Shown piece by piece: positions 1 through 11,470 of a DNA stretch of 64,000 nucleotides. The translations under genes were made by a program, and so were the position numbers. Position 1 is the first letter of the stretch. Each line of letters begins with the position of its first letter. Origin of the DNA: Heloderma charlesbogerti. Lineage: Eukaryota > Chordata > Lepidosauria > Squamata > Helodermatidae. The notes under the pieces are model-generated. The model was not told the DNA's origin and ran no database searches. It saw nothing but the letters and a program-made list of their open reading frames with translations. Where the stretch lies: positions 124,001 through 188,000 of the forward strand of contig JANEZZ010002062.1 in NCBI GenBank assembly GCA_026122225.1. The letters are read 5' to 3'.

Positions 1-731
1 CCTCTGCCTCTTCGAAACCCCACTTGTACTTCCGGTAGTTCTCGGTTCACATGCTGCTGAAGCCTAGCTTGTAGGATTTTGAGCGTCACCTTGCTGGCAT
101 GTGAAATGAGCACAATTGTGCAGTAGTTTGAACACTCTTTGGCATTGCCCTTCTTTGCAATTGGAATGTAAACTGACCTTTTCCAGTCTTGTGGCCACTG
201 TTGAGTGTTCCAAATTTGTTGGCATATTGAGTGCAGCACTTTAACAGCATCATCTTTTAGGATTTTAAATAGCTCAGCTGGAATACTGTCATCTCCGCTA
301 GCTTTGTTGTTAGTAATGCTTCCTAAGGCCCACTTGACTTCACTCTCGAGGATGTCCGGCTCAAGCTCAGTGACCACACTATCATGGCTATCAGGGACAT
401 TAAGATCTTTCCTGTATAGTTTTTCTGTGTATTTTTTCCACCTCTTCTTAATCTCATCTGCTTCTGTTAGGTCCCTGCCTTCTTTGTCCTTTATCATGCC
501 CGTCTTTGCACAAAGTATTCCCTTGATATCTCCGATTTTCTTGAAGAGAACTCTAGTCTTTCCCATTCTATTGTTTTCCTCAATTTCTTTGCATTGTTCA
601 TTTAAGAAGGCCTTCTTGTCTCTCCTTGTTGTTCTCTGGAACTCTGCATTCAGTTGGATATATCTTCCCCTTTCTCCCTTGCTTTTCGCTTCCCTTCTTT
701 CCTCAGCTACTTGTAAAGCCTCATCAGACAG
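1..731 (-). pseudogene. BovB reverse transcriptase, N-terminal part (incomplete)
   Basis: Minus-strand frame continuing directly after the TAG at 732-734 and open to the window edge, about 243 codons. It holds the basic linker typical of BovB (RREAKSKGE, then EENNRMGKTR), the acidic EPDILESEVKWAL stretch, and the start of the RT fingers with WPQDWKRS and IPIAKKGNAKECSNY. No stop or frameshift is seen in this stretch. The RT active-site YADD motif would lie beyond the window, so activity cannot be judged. Confidence 0.85.
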
Positions 732-1679
732 CTACTTTGCTTTCTTGCATTTCTTTTTCTTTGGGATGGATTTCGTTGCTGCCTCCTGAACAATGATACG
801 GACCTCCGTCCGTAGTTCCTCAGGCACTCTGTCTATCAGGTCTAATCCCTTAAATCTATTTGTCACCTCCACTGTATATTCATAAGGGATATGATTTCGG
901 TCATACCTGAATGGTTTAGTTGTTTTCCCTACATTCTTCAATTTAAGCCGAAATTTTGCAACAAGCAACTCACGATCTGAGCCACAGTCAGCTCTAAGTC
1001 TTGTTTTTACTGACTGTATAGAGCTTCTCCATCTTTGGCTGCAAAGTACATAATCAATCTGATTTTGATATTGACCATCTGGTGATGTCCATGTGTAGAG
1101 TCGCCTCTTGTGCTGTTGGAAAAGAGTGTTTGCTATGATCAGCATGTTCTCTTGGCAAAACTCTATTAGCCTTTGTCCTGCTTCATTTTGTACACCAAGG
1201 CCATGCTTGCCTGTTATCCCAGTGATTTCTTGACTTCCTACTTTAGCATTCCAATCCCCTATGATGAAGAGGACATCTTTTTTTGGTGTTAGTTCTAGAA
1301 GGTGTTGTAGGTCTTCACAGAACCGATCAACCTCAGCTTCTTCGACATCAGTGGTTGGGGCATAGACTTGAATTACTGTGATGTTGAATGGTTTGCCTTG
1401 GATTTGTACTGAGATCATTCTATCGTTTTTGAGATTGTACCCCAGTACTGCTTTTCCCACCCTCTTGTTGACTATGAGTGCTACTCCATTTCTTCTAAGG
1501 GATTCTTGCCCACAATAGTAGATATGATGGTCACCTGAATTAAATTCGCCCATGCCTGTCCATTTTAGTTCGCTGATGTCAATGTTCAGTCTTGCCATCT
1601 CATGTTTGACCACCTCCAGCTTACCTTGATTCATTGATCTTACATTCCAGGTTCCTAAAAAATATTGTTCTTTACAGCA
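732..1679 (-). pseudogene. BovB AP-like endonuclease domain
   Basis: The 300-codon methionine-initiated frame spans 1634-732. The same frame extends upstream to the TGA at 1680-1682 and there includes the domain-opening motif GTWNVRS. Endonuclease landmarks follow in order: ELKWTGMGE, RNGVALIV, VIQVYAPT, IIGDWNAKVG (catalytic Asp and Asn), QIDYVLC, then CGSDRELL. In the family the last motif is normally SDH, and the catalytic His is Arg (CGT) here. The frame ends at a TAG in the KKKKCKKAK region, where the family has Trp, so TGG to TAG is the likely change. Related BovB copies run through both stops, so the protein is broken in two places and probably inactive. Confidence 0.9.
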
Positions 1680-1982
1680 TCAGACTTCCTTTTCACCACC
1701 AGACACATCCACAGCTGAGTGTCCTTTCGGCTTTGGCCCAGCTGCTTTACTCTTTCTGGCACTACTTGGAAATTCCCTCTTCTCTTCCCCAGTAGTATAT
1801 TGGACACCTTCCGACCTGAGGGGCTCATCTTCCGGCGTCATATCTTTTAGCCTTGTGATACGTTCCATGGGGCTTTCTTGGCAAGAATACTGGAGTGGGT
1901 TGCCATTTCCTTCTCCAGTGGACCATATTTTGTCAGAACTCTCCATCATGACGTGTCCATCTTGGGTGGCCCTGCACGGCAT
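1680..1982 (-). pseudogene. BovB leader / N-terminal region
   Basis: A 100-codon minus-strand frame just upstream of the endonuclease, ending at the TGA at 1680-1682. It has the BovB-typical WSTGEGNGNPLQYSCQESP stretch, derived from the widespread sequence encoding 'effectively plays no catalytic role' leader peptides in this family. A lysine-rich, low-complexity stretch (SARKSKAAGPKPKG) follows. No enzymatic domain is visible. Confidence 0.7.
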
Positions 1983-2047
1983 AGCTTATGGCTTCACTGA
2001 GTTACGCAAGCCCCTTCGCCACAACAAGGCAATGATCCATGAAGGGG

Positions 2048-2400
2048 TAAAGCAGGTTGGGCCCCCCCAAATCAGCCCAAAGTGAATTGGGCCCACCTCA
2101 GAAGCCCCGAAGCAGCCTCCAAGGCAGATTGGGGGGTTCATGCATAGCCCTAAAGAATGTCCTTTGTTCCACAAGGACTGGGAATAAATAGGAAAGATAG
2201 GAGTGCACCAGTCTATGAGTAAAACATCCAAAATCCAAAAAGAAAAATATCTAAAACCAACAGTTAAGCAATTTATTTATTAGGACCAACTAAAATGCTC
2301 CCAAAGATTGTGCAAGCACTTGAGTTTTCCAGAACTCTTCGTCAGGCTGGGTGATACAAAAAGCAAGGGGTGGGGGAAGCATTGATTACAAAATCAATGA
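2048..2400. repeat. Old dispersed repeat remnants flanking BovB
   Basis: 2235-2360 (loss-of-hairpin-type repeat tail: rows reading 'accaactaaaatgctc', 'gagttttccagaactc') matches the segment at 5090-5245 in order and orientation, so it is a copy of an interspersed family that I cannot name. 2048-2160 is GC-richer with C and G runs. No gene is seen. Confidence 0.5.
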
Positions 2401-3330
2401 TTTTGTAATAAAAATAAAATAAGGTTTTTAAAATTTAAATTGGATTTAATTTTTTTAAGTCATCAAAATACTAACTTCTCATTTTAGAAAAACAACTGTT
2501 ACAATTAAATCTCATCACAAACATGCTGAACCGACACTTATGGTCCCGCAAAATGGATTAGTGGCTCCGTCACACTCACACATTGAATTACCTACCAAAC
2601 ATGAGCATTCACTTCAGTTTTTCATGCATCTCATGAAAATGTCTTTGTCCAGCCTGGGGAAGTGACAGAAAAGTTCAAAAACTAGGCCAAACCTTGTGCC
2701 CATGAGGTCTGCAGCATAGGTTCAGTTTCAAAATGGTGACTGCAGACTGAATGAGTCACTGGTAAGTAGGTGTTTGCAGGTATCACATAACACCGGGCAT
2801 TCTGGGACAAAGAAGCAATGGCTGCTTCACATCTTGGATAGCTCCTTTAGAATTCTGACTGGTTCTGACTGATACCCAGAGAGGATTCACCGCTGCACTG
2901 ACATCGGAGCCACCAGATGGTGCATTAGGTAAAAAAAAAAGTCAATGAAGCCAAATTGTGTAGTATTGCCTAGTGATTGGAGGCTGGAATCAAATTACCC
3001 TGGTTTGGCAGAATTGCTAAGAGGTTTTGGAGGAAGAGGAGTTTAGAAAAAAGAAAAAGAAAAAAAGCAGAGTGCTGATTTGGCACTAGTGCTGCCTACC
3101 TCTGTGCTTGCTTCTGTACCCATGTAATGTCTGCTCAACCCTGACAGTTTTTAATAAATAAACAGATTTTCATAAAGATACTGCAAGTCACCAGTGCTCT
3201 CTTCTCCAAAGGAAAATTGACCTTATTATAAAAGTATGCACCTGAATTTCCCACAGTGTGAGGAAATTTGGAGCAGAAGGCTATGAACTGGAAAGAGCAG
3301 CTGTATATGTTCAGTCTTGTAGGAGCAAGA
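2401..3330. other. Intergenic DNA, no gene seen
   Basis: AT-rich sequence with an A-rich stretch near 2930 and 3040-3065. I see no exon-like block, RNA gene or clear repeat family here. Confidence 0.5.
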
Positions 3331-3340
3331 ACAAAGTGAA

Positions 3341-3475
3341 GGGCTGTAGCAGGCAGAGCCCCTGCTTTGTATGCAGCAGGTCCCAAGTTCAATTCCCAGC
3401 ATCTCCTGCAAGTCAGTGTCGGCACAGATATGGACCAAAAGTCTGACTCAGTATAAGGCAGCTTCCTATGTTCTG
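3341..3475 (+). repeat. tRNA-derived SINE, plus strand
   Basis: The head resembles a tRNA gene (GGGCTGTAGC, then CAGAGCCCCTGCTTTG) with a B-box-like segment AGTTCAATTCC. A short body follows, ending in the tail 'gactcagtataaggcagctt'. A second copy lies in reverse at 6893-7057. The A-box region has lost several bases, so this is a dead copy and not a tRNA gene. Confidence 0.7.
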
Positions 3476-3564
3476 ATGAAAACAAAAAGCTTAGTGACAC
3501 TTTGGGAACCAACTGGTGTTATTATACCATGCGCTTATGTGCATAAACAGACTATTTCATAGGC

Positions 3565-4160
3565 ATCTGATATCACATGCTTGACACCTGCAGAAGTCCA
3601 CGCCACAGCAGCCCAGTTTGGGCACATCTGGGTGGCAGACTCCTACACTCCCAGGTGGGCATTGTAGCATGTGATCTTGAACACAGAATGTATCCCAGGA
3701 AAATGCAGGCCCCCACGCTTTCCTCTGTGTCAGGAGCTGTCAGGTCTTCAACCGGGAACATCTGGATTGCCTGCCTGCTGATGCTCTTTGCGCTGAGCTG
3801 CTCAAAGCTGCAAATTAGAGGTGCAACAGAATCCTCTTCAAGTGCTGCAATAGCTCCACCCGGGGCCAGCCCTACCATTATGAGGGCTGATGTGTCTGCA
3901 CCAGGTGGCAGAGTGGGAGGAGCAGTGAATTGCACTGCTACCACCGCCACCCCACCACCATCAGTGGGTGCTCTGGAGAGCCGTGCCATGGCATTTGCCG
4001 CAGTGAGAGAGCGACTGGTGGGAGCCCTGCAGCCAGGATGGGGTGTAAGGCCATGGCAGCGCCTGTTCTTGCCTCAGACAGTGAGGTACCTTGGACCAGG
4101 GCGGACTCCACTCTCAGTCAGACCGCTGGTTTTCCCTGACTTGGCCTGCCTATAAACATT
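3565..4160. other. GC-richer block with overlapping long frames on both strands, probably not a gene
   Basis: A 192-codon plus frame (3577-4155) and a 138-codon minus frame (3989-3573) overlap here. Neither shows a domain, a signal peptide followed by sensible sequence, or splice structure. Long frames on both strands are expected in GC-rich, stop-poor DNA. I treat it as non-coding. Confidence 0.4.
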
Positions 4161-4613
4161 CCCAGATCAGGCCTGTGTCTTTGCTTGGGCCTCTACTTCA
4201 GGCCTTGTTTATTTAGTTTACAGCCTCTTGCTTTTGCCTACATGCTCCCTTCATGTAGATACTTCAGCCTTGATGTTGTGAAACAACTTGGTTTTGGACA
4301 GTTCCTTACTGCTAGAGAGCATGGCATCTCTGGATAAGGGGATCTCAGTGCTGCAAAATGCCTCTGCCTGAGGCTGTAATGAGCCATTATTGGTCAGACA
4401 TTACTGGGATAGGTCGACCTATGTTCTGATTCAAGTGATCTGGTTCAGATGTAATGCTAAATGATGGTTTGGTATTATGTGCACTAGCCGTGGGCTCATG
4501 CGCTCCCCCACTCCCCTCTCCTCAATGTGGTTGTGAGGAGGAGAACAGAAGCTTTTGCTTCTGTTTTCAGTTCACCATGTTTTATTATTATATCCAAGCC
4601 TGAAACTGCAGTC

Positions 4614-4699
4614 AATCTTACTATGGTTTAGGGAAACAATCCAGGCTTGTGAACCATGGTTTTGAAGCTGGCCTGTTTCTCTAAACCATAGTAAAGATT
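4614..4699. repeat. Short fold-back (palindromic) repeat
   Basis: Left arm 4614-4638 (cttactatggtttagggaaa) pairs with right arm 4674-4699 (tttctctaaaccatagtaaag) with few mismatches, around a loop of about 35 bases. The arms share the 'aaaccatag' word with several other fold-backs in this window. Confidence 0.75.
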
Positions 4700-5089
4700 A
4701 ACCACATGATGATAAACCACAGGTAGGTAAAAAGAGAAGCAAAAGTTTCCAATCTACTCCTCATTGCTGTACCAGAGTTACATCAGAACACTGTTTAATT
4801 ACATTCAAATGAGGCGTGTAAAAGGCACCATTACATAGTTATATGATATAATTTTGAGTTCTTTGTTTCTCCGGGCACAGTCTTCAATTAAATAGAATGG
4901 GTGACTCCTTAAAATGCTGCGGTTGTTCTCTTGTATTCATAAAGGGCAACTAAATAGTATGAAAAGGGTGGATTTTTTCCTTACTTTTAATTATTACCTT
5001 TTTCTTCATGGAGTGGTGTTCCATGTAGATATTAGGTACTGTGAATACAGAACCAGGAGATGGTAGTTATCCCAGCATAATTGATCTGG

Positions 5090-5245
5090 AATTAAAAGAG
5101 TGTTTTGTGAGTCTAAAAATCGTGTTGGTCCATTAGAAAAAAAAATCCACCAGTCACAGTATCCCTTTATTACAACCAACCAAAAGCTCACAAAGTCTTG
5201 AGCTAGCTTCAAGTTCTCTAGAATTCTCCATCTGGCTGGATTCTA
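5090..5245. repeat. Second copy of the dispersed repeat seen at 2235-2360
   Basis: It shares 'ggtccatta', 'caaccaaaagctcacaaag', 'caagttctctagaattctcc' and 'ctggctgg' in the same order as 2235-2360. The family is unnamed here and no coding is seen. Confidence 0.55.
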
Positions 5246-5915
5246 AAAATTCAATGATTCTGAGGAAATAGTTTGTCTGTGGCTCGATCCATGTTCACAT
5301 TCCCTTGGGTCCCCAAGACAGGAAGGAACTGCCAGCTCATTTGGGGTCATCAAAGCATAGTTTTGAAACCAGGAAGCCAGATACCAATGCACACAAACTT
5401 CCTAAGGGAATAATGCTGACAGCCAAACACTGGCCTAGTATTCTGAAACCTAGGCCATGAGGAGTCCACACCAACCGTTGGGGGAGGGGAATGCAGATAG
5501 AGAGATACAAGGAAAAGCTTGCAGAGGTGCAGTTTGGTAAATTTTAGAGTCTGGACTTAATGATCTTACAGGGCCCCATCTTGGAATGGTAATGCGTATT
5601 ACTTCGCTTACTTCAAAATGCGGTAAGTGTTTGGTCTTGCTCATTTTGCTGAGAGGAGCCCTGGACATCTGTCCCTTCCCTAAGTCCACCACTGAAGGCT
5701 TGCAACCATATTCTAGCCAAGTTTATTCAAAAGTAGGTCATACAGGGACTTATTTCCAAGGGTCATAGTCTGTATGCACACTTACTTCAAAGTAAATCTC
5801 ACTGAACTGGATAAGACTTACTTATGAATCAATATGCATGTGAATATGCATTTGTTTATTTATCATATTTTTAATCTGCTCAATTAAAAAAAAACATTAT
5901 CTAGGTGGGTTGCAT

Positions 5916-6170
5916 TGTTGTTTATTCGTTCAGTCGCTTCCGACTCTTCGTGACTTCATGGACCAGCCCATGCCAAAGCTTCCTGTCGGCCGTCGCGACC
6001 CCCGGCTCCCCCAAGGTCGAGTCCATCACCTCCAGAATATCATCCATCCATCTTGCCCTTGGTCGGCCCCTCTTCCTTTTGCCTTCCACTTTCCCTAGCA
6101 TCAGCATCTTCTCCAGGGTATCCTGTCTTCTCATTATGTGGCCAAAGTACTTCAGTTTTGCCTTTATGTA
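5916..6170 (-). mobile_element. BovB LINE, 5'-truncated 3' end
   Basis: Minus-strand 3' end of BovB. It encodes the family's C-terminal tail (MRRQDTLEKMLMLG, then GRPRARWMDDI, then a KSRKRL ending) in a 70-codon frame at 6134-5922. Flanking 8-bp direct repeats GGTTGCAT at 5908-5915 and 6171-6178 look like a target-site duplication. This is a typical severely 5'-truncated insertion. Confidence 0.88.
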
Positions 6171-6399
6171 GGTTGCATACTAAAAAATAAAATGTACACC
6201 CCACTTTTCTCTGCAAAGCACACACAAAGTGGCTTACCACCAAAATAAACAGACCTCATAATAAGAAGTATAAAATGCAATAAAAGAGCAGATGATTAAG
6301 CCACAGGGTGGCCACGCACCCATGGCCAAGAGGCCATACATCACCAAAAAACAGGGCAGAAGAGGGCACAGATTTGCATAACATCTGCATATGCTAATT

Positions 6400-6422
<23 letters not shown>
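6400..6422 (+). repeat. (AG)n microsatellite
   Basis: About eleven AG units in a row. A short CA tract lies nearby at 6682-6694. Confidence 0.9.
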
Positions 6423-6431
<9 letters not shown>

Positions 6432-6469
6432 TAGAAATAATTACTGTAAGTTAAATACAAATCTAATAC

Positions 6470-6640
6470 ATCTCACCATAGAGGGGAAGACCATGACCAG
6501 GGGATCTGTGTGCCCACTGCTCAGTCTACTGTCCAGGTGATAAGTGTTGATGGGCAATCTCAAAACCCCTCCTTGCTCTTCCTTCTTACAGGACTGTCCT
6601 CTAAGTAGGACACGTGGCCACCTTATTAAAGCAAGGCAGA
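6470..6640 (-). repeat. Dispersed repeat, pair of 28870-29065
   Basis: Read on the minus strand it matches plus-strand 28870-29065, sharing 'gaggacagtcct', 'ggtggccac' and the spacing of an intervening ACC-rich piece. It is an interspersed family I cannot name, probably LINE- or MITE-derived. Confidence 0.5.
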
Positions 6641-6892
6641 GTAGACAGAATAAATAAAACAACAAATTCTAAAAAGTCTTCACACACACACACAAGCCCC
6701 CACTGAAACAACACTGTCTTTCACGCTCACTTAAAAGCAGGCAGTTATGGGGCCAAACACATATCTCTGGCCACAATAGAAAAAGGGCCCTCTCTTGTTC
6801 CCACCAACCAAACATCTATCAGTGGTGGGGGCGCAGGAAGGCTCTCAAAAGCTGAACAGTTTCTAAAGATGAATAGGATTAAGTACATAGAA

Positions 6893-7057
6893 AGCTGTCT
6901 TATACAGAGTCAGACCTTTGGTCCATCTGGGCCAGTGTTGTTGACACTGACGGGCAGTGGCTCTCCAATGTCTTAGACAGGTTGTTCTGATCGTTATCTG
7001 GAGATGCTGGGAATAGAATCTGGGACCTTCTAGATGCAAAGTATGTGCTCTGTTAAT
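6893..7057 (-). repeat. tRNA-derived SINE, minus strand
   Basis: Reverse-complement copy of the SINE at 3341-3475 and longer than it. On the minus strand it reads a tRNA-like head ending in GCATCTAGAAGGTCCCAGAT with a B-box-like core, a body, then the 'gactctgtataagacagctt' tail. Confidence 0.7.
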
Positions 7058-7079
7058 ATCCCAAGAGACACATGATTAC

Positions 7080-7165
7080 ATTCCCTACCTAAGCCTACTT
7101 GAAAATAAGGCCCACTGAATTCAGTGGGGCTCACTTCTGAGTAAACATGTTCAGGATGAAGGGAG
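7080..7165 (+). repeat. Fragment of the 'tgcaatcctatgcatg' fold-back family
   Basis: Contains 'ccactgaattcagtgggg' followed by 'ctcacttctgagtaaacatg', the diagnostic centre and right arm of a small palindromic family found many times in this window. Confidence 0.6.
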
Positions 7166-7569
7166 TTAATCTCATTTATTTTACTGGACTAATTTAAAAT
7201 GTAATCTCCACTATTCCATGGCATTTTTTAAAATGTGTGTTTGCTGAAACAAACAATGCCTTTTGTCGTTCCTCTGAGAAAGGTGCAGTCGGTGTGATGT
7301 TCCCAGTCAGAGTTTAAATCTCAATCCGAATTGGTCAGGGCATAGCCCTGGAATTCATTTTCAAAGCTTGGGATAACATTTTGAAGTAACAACAGTGCCT
7401 CTGAGCATATTCAAAGTGATTTCCCCATAACAATGAGGAGCCTTACTAACAATTTCCACAGGAGGAGGCCTTTTAGCTTGTTGCAGCAGAAACAATAAAA
7501 GAATCTGCTCCCCCACCCTCAGAAAGTAAGCTTCCCACTGTGGGGGTGTGGCTTTCCAGACAAGTTTAA

Positions 7570-8735
7570 GCTCCAGCACCTGTTATTGTAGATGAATTCT
7601 TCGTCCTGTTGGTTCATTTAATCCAATAACCAGACCATTTGGTATGCTGGGTTCTTTTCTTTTTTATGTTAGTTAGACATCGGGTTTTAGAACAATTAGT
7701 TTGTTGCAAAGCAGAGTCGTAGGACAGTTTTAGAAAACTCTCGTCCACTTATTGTGCCAGCCACAGAACGATAAAAGCAAGGAAGGAAAATGTTGGGTGG
7801 GTGGAGGATTCCTGTGAGGCAAATTTATTAGCATTTCAAAGTCCCAGACACACAACAGAGGCCCAGCTGGAAGAGTTAGGTGGTGATGAAAAATTCACAG
7901 CTTGCTTCCTTTTGCATTGGTGTCAACAAATTGTTCAAACAGAAGCTTATCACTTCTGCAGACTCATATGGGGTGGCGCTTACTTAACATTTGATGTTAG
8001 TGAGTGTGAGTGTGTGTGTGACATCCCCCCCACTGCCTTTTAAATGGTCCTGACCTGAGATGTATACATGTGGAAATGTTCATTCACTTATCCACACTCA
8101 TTTTCATGAGTTATCCAACTAGTTACTTCCAGTTCTCATTCTGATTAATTTCACTGGTTATCCGATGAAATGGAAGGTTCCTGTCATTCCTTAAGCACTA
8201 CCGTGAATCATTTGCACTTTAAGAGCACAATCCAGCCATAGCTAAGCACTGTTTAATCTCCTTGGTTTCAATGGTAGCATGAGGCATGCATTTCAATCCC
8301 TCCCACTGAAACCAATGAGACTTAAAAGTCTCACTTTAAGTCTCACTTAAAAGTCTCACTTGGGCTGGATTCCTGCACCTTTCATTTGCAAAGTTTTTTT
8401 TAAATAAACAAACTTGTGTTAGCTCTCAGAACAACTGAGTAAAGTTAACCATTCCCACTTTACTGATTTTTATTCCCACTTTAGAGATGATAAACAGAGG
8501 CAGTGAAACACTACATGAATGACCTTGTCTAGAGTAGAACAGCAATAGCAGAAGGCCAAGGGTACATGGCAGATACATAGTGTACAACCACTAGCATCCC
8601 TAATTGATAACTAAGACTTTGCCCCATTGCTGGATGCAGCTTGTAGTCCTCCATGCAGCAGTATTGTGGGGCTTGGTAGAACACAGCTCTACTAAGACCT
8701 GACTTTCAGCCACACACACTGACCTAACATTTCAG
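7570..8735. other. Intergenic DNA, no gene seen
   Basis: Mixed-composition DNA. 8300-8350 contains a short local repetition of 'aagtctcact'. No exon-like block recognised. Confidence 0.45.
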
Positions 8736-8739
8736 AACA

Positions 8740-8920
8740 ATCCTTTGCATATTTTTCTCAGAAATAAGTCCGGGCTGAGTTCATGGAGCTTACTTCCAAG
8801 TAACCATGCACAGGGTTGTAGCCTCAGTCATGGCTTGGGCTGCAATCCTTGCCTAGGAATAAGCCCCACTGAACACAGGGACCTGCTTCTGAGTGAACAT
8901 GTATAGGATTAAAACAACAG
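8740..8920 (+). repeat. Two adjacent copies of the 'gcaatcct' fold-back family
   Basis: 8740-8825 and 8838-8915 each show the 'gaaataagtc/aataagcccc...' centre and the 'aacatgtataggatt' or 'accatgcacagggttgtag' arm. Both are degraded palindromes of about 80 bp. Confidence 0.6.
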
Positions 8921-8924
8921 AAAC

Positions 8925-9090
8925 TTGTGGCACTTTAAAAGAATAACAACTGTATTCTGACATAAGCTACCACAGTCACTGTGCACTTCATCCTCAAAAG
9001 TTTATACCAGAATAAATTTGTTTGTCTTTAAGACTGCAAGACTATGTTGTTTTTGCTGCAACAGACTAACATGGCTACCGCGTTGGAAAT
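8925..9090 (+). repeat. Dispersed repeat of the 'cagactaacatggctacc' family
   Basis: It begins 'aaacttgtggcacttta', ends 'actaacatggctaccgcg', and matches the pieces at 17650-17760 and 17925-17965. This is a common repeat word in reptile genomes. I do not assign a class. Confidence 0.6.
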
Positions 9091-9704
9091 TGTTGCAACA
9101 TATAGGATTGTGCTTTATGTTCTACTGAAATGAATGGAACAAGTCTCTTTGCTCTCCAATGGAACTTGTAGCCCAATTCTCTATTTAGCTGGAGAGGTCT
9201 CCCCCTCACGTTCAATGAGGCTTCCTCCCAGGTAAGTATGCATCGGATTGATGCTTTCATTCTTAGAAGCCCTTCAATGTATGGGGTTCTCCCACCCACC
9301 CCAGCTTGCATTACACAGGCCACAGATCTAAGGCGGAAAAGGAAACCCAAGTTGCTCTGTTGTAAACAATGCAGTAGAAGGAAGAGGCCCCTGTGCCAGT
9401 CCCGCCACAGCTGCTTTCCAGGGAACAAGGTGTTTCCTGCGATTCTGCCAAGGGCACGACATTCCGTCTCCAGGAATTGGTCTGGACTCTGGAGCTAAGG
9501 AAGGTACACGCTGTATGTGTGCCTGTATAACAGAGCTCTTTGTTTCCGTGATTGTGTTTATCCTGCTTATAGTCAAGCAATAATAAAATTACATCTGGTG
9601 TGGAGAAAGTGGACAGAGTGACGTTTTTCTTCCTCTCTCGTAACATTAGAACTTGGGGTCACCCAATGAAGCCGAATGGTGGGAGATTCCAGACAGACAA
9701 ATGG

Positions 9705-9850
9705 GAGTACTTCTGCACAAGTTAAATGATGGAATTCACTGGCACACTTATGTGATGATGGCCACTGAGGCTTTTAAAGGGGGTCAGACAAATTCATGCA
9801 GGATAAGGCGATAGCAGGGATCGACAGCTTCTCAGCTGGTCAGCACATTT
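9705..9850 (+). repeat. CR1-like LINE 3' region fragment
   Basis: Shares 'gatggccactgaggcttttaa' and 'cagacaaattcatg' with the better-preserved 57780-58105 copy. Confidence 0.55.
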
Positions 9851-10204
9851 GGAATTTTGAGTGAGTGTCATGGGTGTTCTCACAAAATGGCTGCCATGGG
9901 AAGGGGTTGCCCATTCATAAAATGGGTGCTATGGTAGGCACAGCCGGTCATAAAACACCCATTTCCCAGAAAGCAAACTGGTGAGACTAAAGGAAAAGTA
10001 ACTTGCCTAAGAACCTAAGTATAAGGGAGAGGTGGGGTCTGAGCATCAAAACACAAAACCACTCTTTTGAACCCAAATGAAGATGGTGCTGGAGAGCAGC
10101 ACTTCACTTTGCAGTATGCCAGTATCCCCATTATAATGTTTTTAATTAAAACATCTTAAGAAATAAAATAAAAATCAGGAGGAACCTGGAGCCTGGCAGG
10201 CACC

Positions 10205-10475
10205 AAAAAAGGTGTCCACAGGCACAATGGCGCACCACGATGGAGACCCCAAGGCTTTATCATTGGCTACTAGTCATATGCTATCTCCAGGTTTCAGAGG
10301 AAGTACAACTCACAATACCAGCTGCAACAAAGGGAGAAAGCTATTGTGCTCATGTCCTGCTTACAGGCTTCCCAGAGGGATCTGGTTTGCCACTATGGGA
10401 TACAGGATGCTAGACTAGATAGGCTTTGGTCTGATCCAGCAGGGCTCTTCTTAGATTCTCAAGCACACATAGACA
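10205..10475 (+). repeat. CR1-like LINE 3' end, sense
   Basis: Sense copy ending with 'gctagactagataggctttggtctgatccagcagggctcttctt', broken up here. Antisense copies of the same end lie at 11095-11470, 23645-23865 and 34970-35045, and another sense copy at 57780-58105. Confidence 0.6.
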
Positions 10476-10687
10476 ACAGCATATGTGAGAATGCAAACAC
10501 TTGCCTGTTTTTATGCATTCATTTTATTGTACTGTACATGCCTGCCCATACTGGCACATATGTACAAGATTAATTTATGGAGGGGAGGAGTAAGGCTGTG
10601 GAGTTTCCCACCTTCTGAATCTGCAAAGGCAGGGCCTCAGTTTTCTAACTCTCAAGTGAGGTACCCCAAGATTTCAGCCTCTGACAG

Positions 10688-10780
10688 TGTAATCCTATAC
10701 ATGTCTACTCAGAAGAAAGTCTCACTGTATTCAATTAGACTAGCTCCCAGGTAAGCGTGTGCTGGGTTTGCAGTCTGAAT
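10688..10780 (+). repeat. Fold-back repeat, 'tgtaatcctatacatgtct' copy
   Basis: An 80-90 bp imperfect palindrome: left arm 'taatcctatacatgtctac', centre around 'gtattcaattagac', right arm 'aagcgtgtgctgggtttgca'. Confidence 0.6.
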
Positions 10781-11094
10781 GTCACATCGGTCACTTTGAG
10801 TGTTGAGGTCTGAACACATGTTTCACTTTGAAGATGGATCAATGGAGTTTACAGTGCTGAGTCAGTATTCCCAGGGAGGTTTTAATATGCAAATTTCAAG
10901 CCTCCTTTTCAGAAATGCTGCTCATTTCCTACTTCAGGGGTGAACTCCACCAATTAAAACAATGTTGCCCCCTAGTGGCAGGCCCTGTTTGAATTCATTG
11001 TCATAATCGACCCTCTGCCCTGCCCCAAGACAGATGACTGTATTCCACAAATTGAATAATGAAGGAGGCTATCCTGAATCCGTGGAGTATCTAT

Positions 11095-11470
11095 CATCAT
11101 TGCAATAAGAACACAAGAAGAGCCCTGTTGGATCAGACCAAGGTTCCATATAGTCCAGCATTCTGTTCACACAGTCACCAACCAGGAACCCACAAGCAGG
11201 ACAAGAGTGCAACAGCACCCTCCCACCCATATGCCCCAGCAACTGGTGTACATAGGCTCACTGCTTCTGGTCCTGGAGGTAGCACATAGCCATTAAGACT
11301 AGTAGCCATTGATAGCCTTTTCCTTCAGGAATCTGTCCAACCCCCCTTTAAAGCCATTCAAATTGGTGGCCATCACTACACCCTGTGGTAGCGAATTCCA
11401 TAGTTTAACTATGCGCTGTGTGAAGAAGTACTTCCTTTTATCTGTCCTGAATCTCTCACCAATCTCCCAA
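11095..11470 (-). repeat. CR1-like LINE 3' region, antisense
   Basis: Plus strand reads 'agaagagccctgttggatca', then 'agtccagcattctgttcaca', then 'gtggtagcgaattccatag', then 'gaagaagtacttccttttat'. Together these are the reverse complement of a CR1-type 3' region longer than the other copies. Confidence 0.65.

Larger units (their letters stand above)
1..2047 (-). mobile_element. BovB (RTE clade) non-LTR retrotransposon, 5' part, cut by window edge
   Basis: About 2 kb of a BovB LINE on the minus strand. Going 5' to 3' on that strand, a leader/N-terminal region (2047 to 1680) is followed by an AP-type endonuclease and then the start of the reverse transcriptase, which runs off the window at base 1. 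The 5' boundary near 2047 is set by loss of similarity and is approximate. The frame is open except for a TGA at 1680-1682 and a TAG at 732-734, so this is a fairly young copy. BovB is known from squamates and, by horizontal transfer, ruminants. Two shorter 3' BovB pieces lie at 5916-6170 and 40020-40140. Confidence 0.93.

Noticed and set aside
3573..4155. 192- and 138-codon overlapping frames as genes
   Set aside because: Stop-poor GC-rich DNA gives long frames on both strands, with no domain, splice sites or sensible composition.
4614..4699. microRNA precursor
   Set aside because: The hairpin belongs to a family of palindromic repeats, so a hairpin alone is not evidence for a miRNA.
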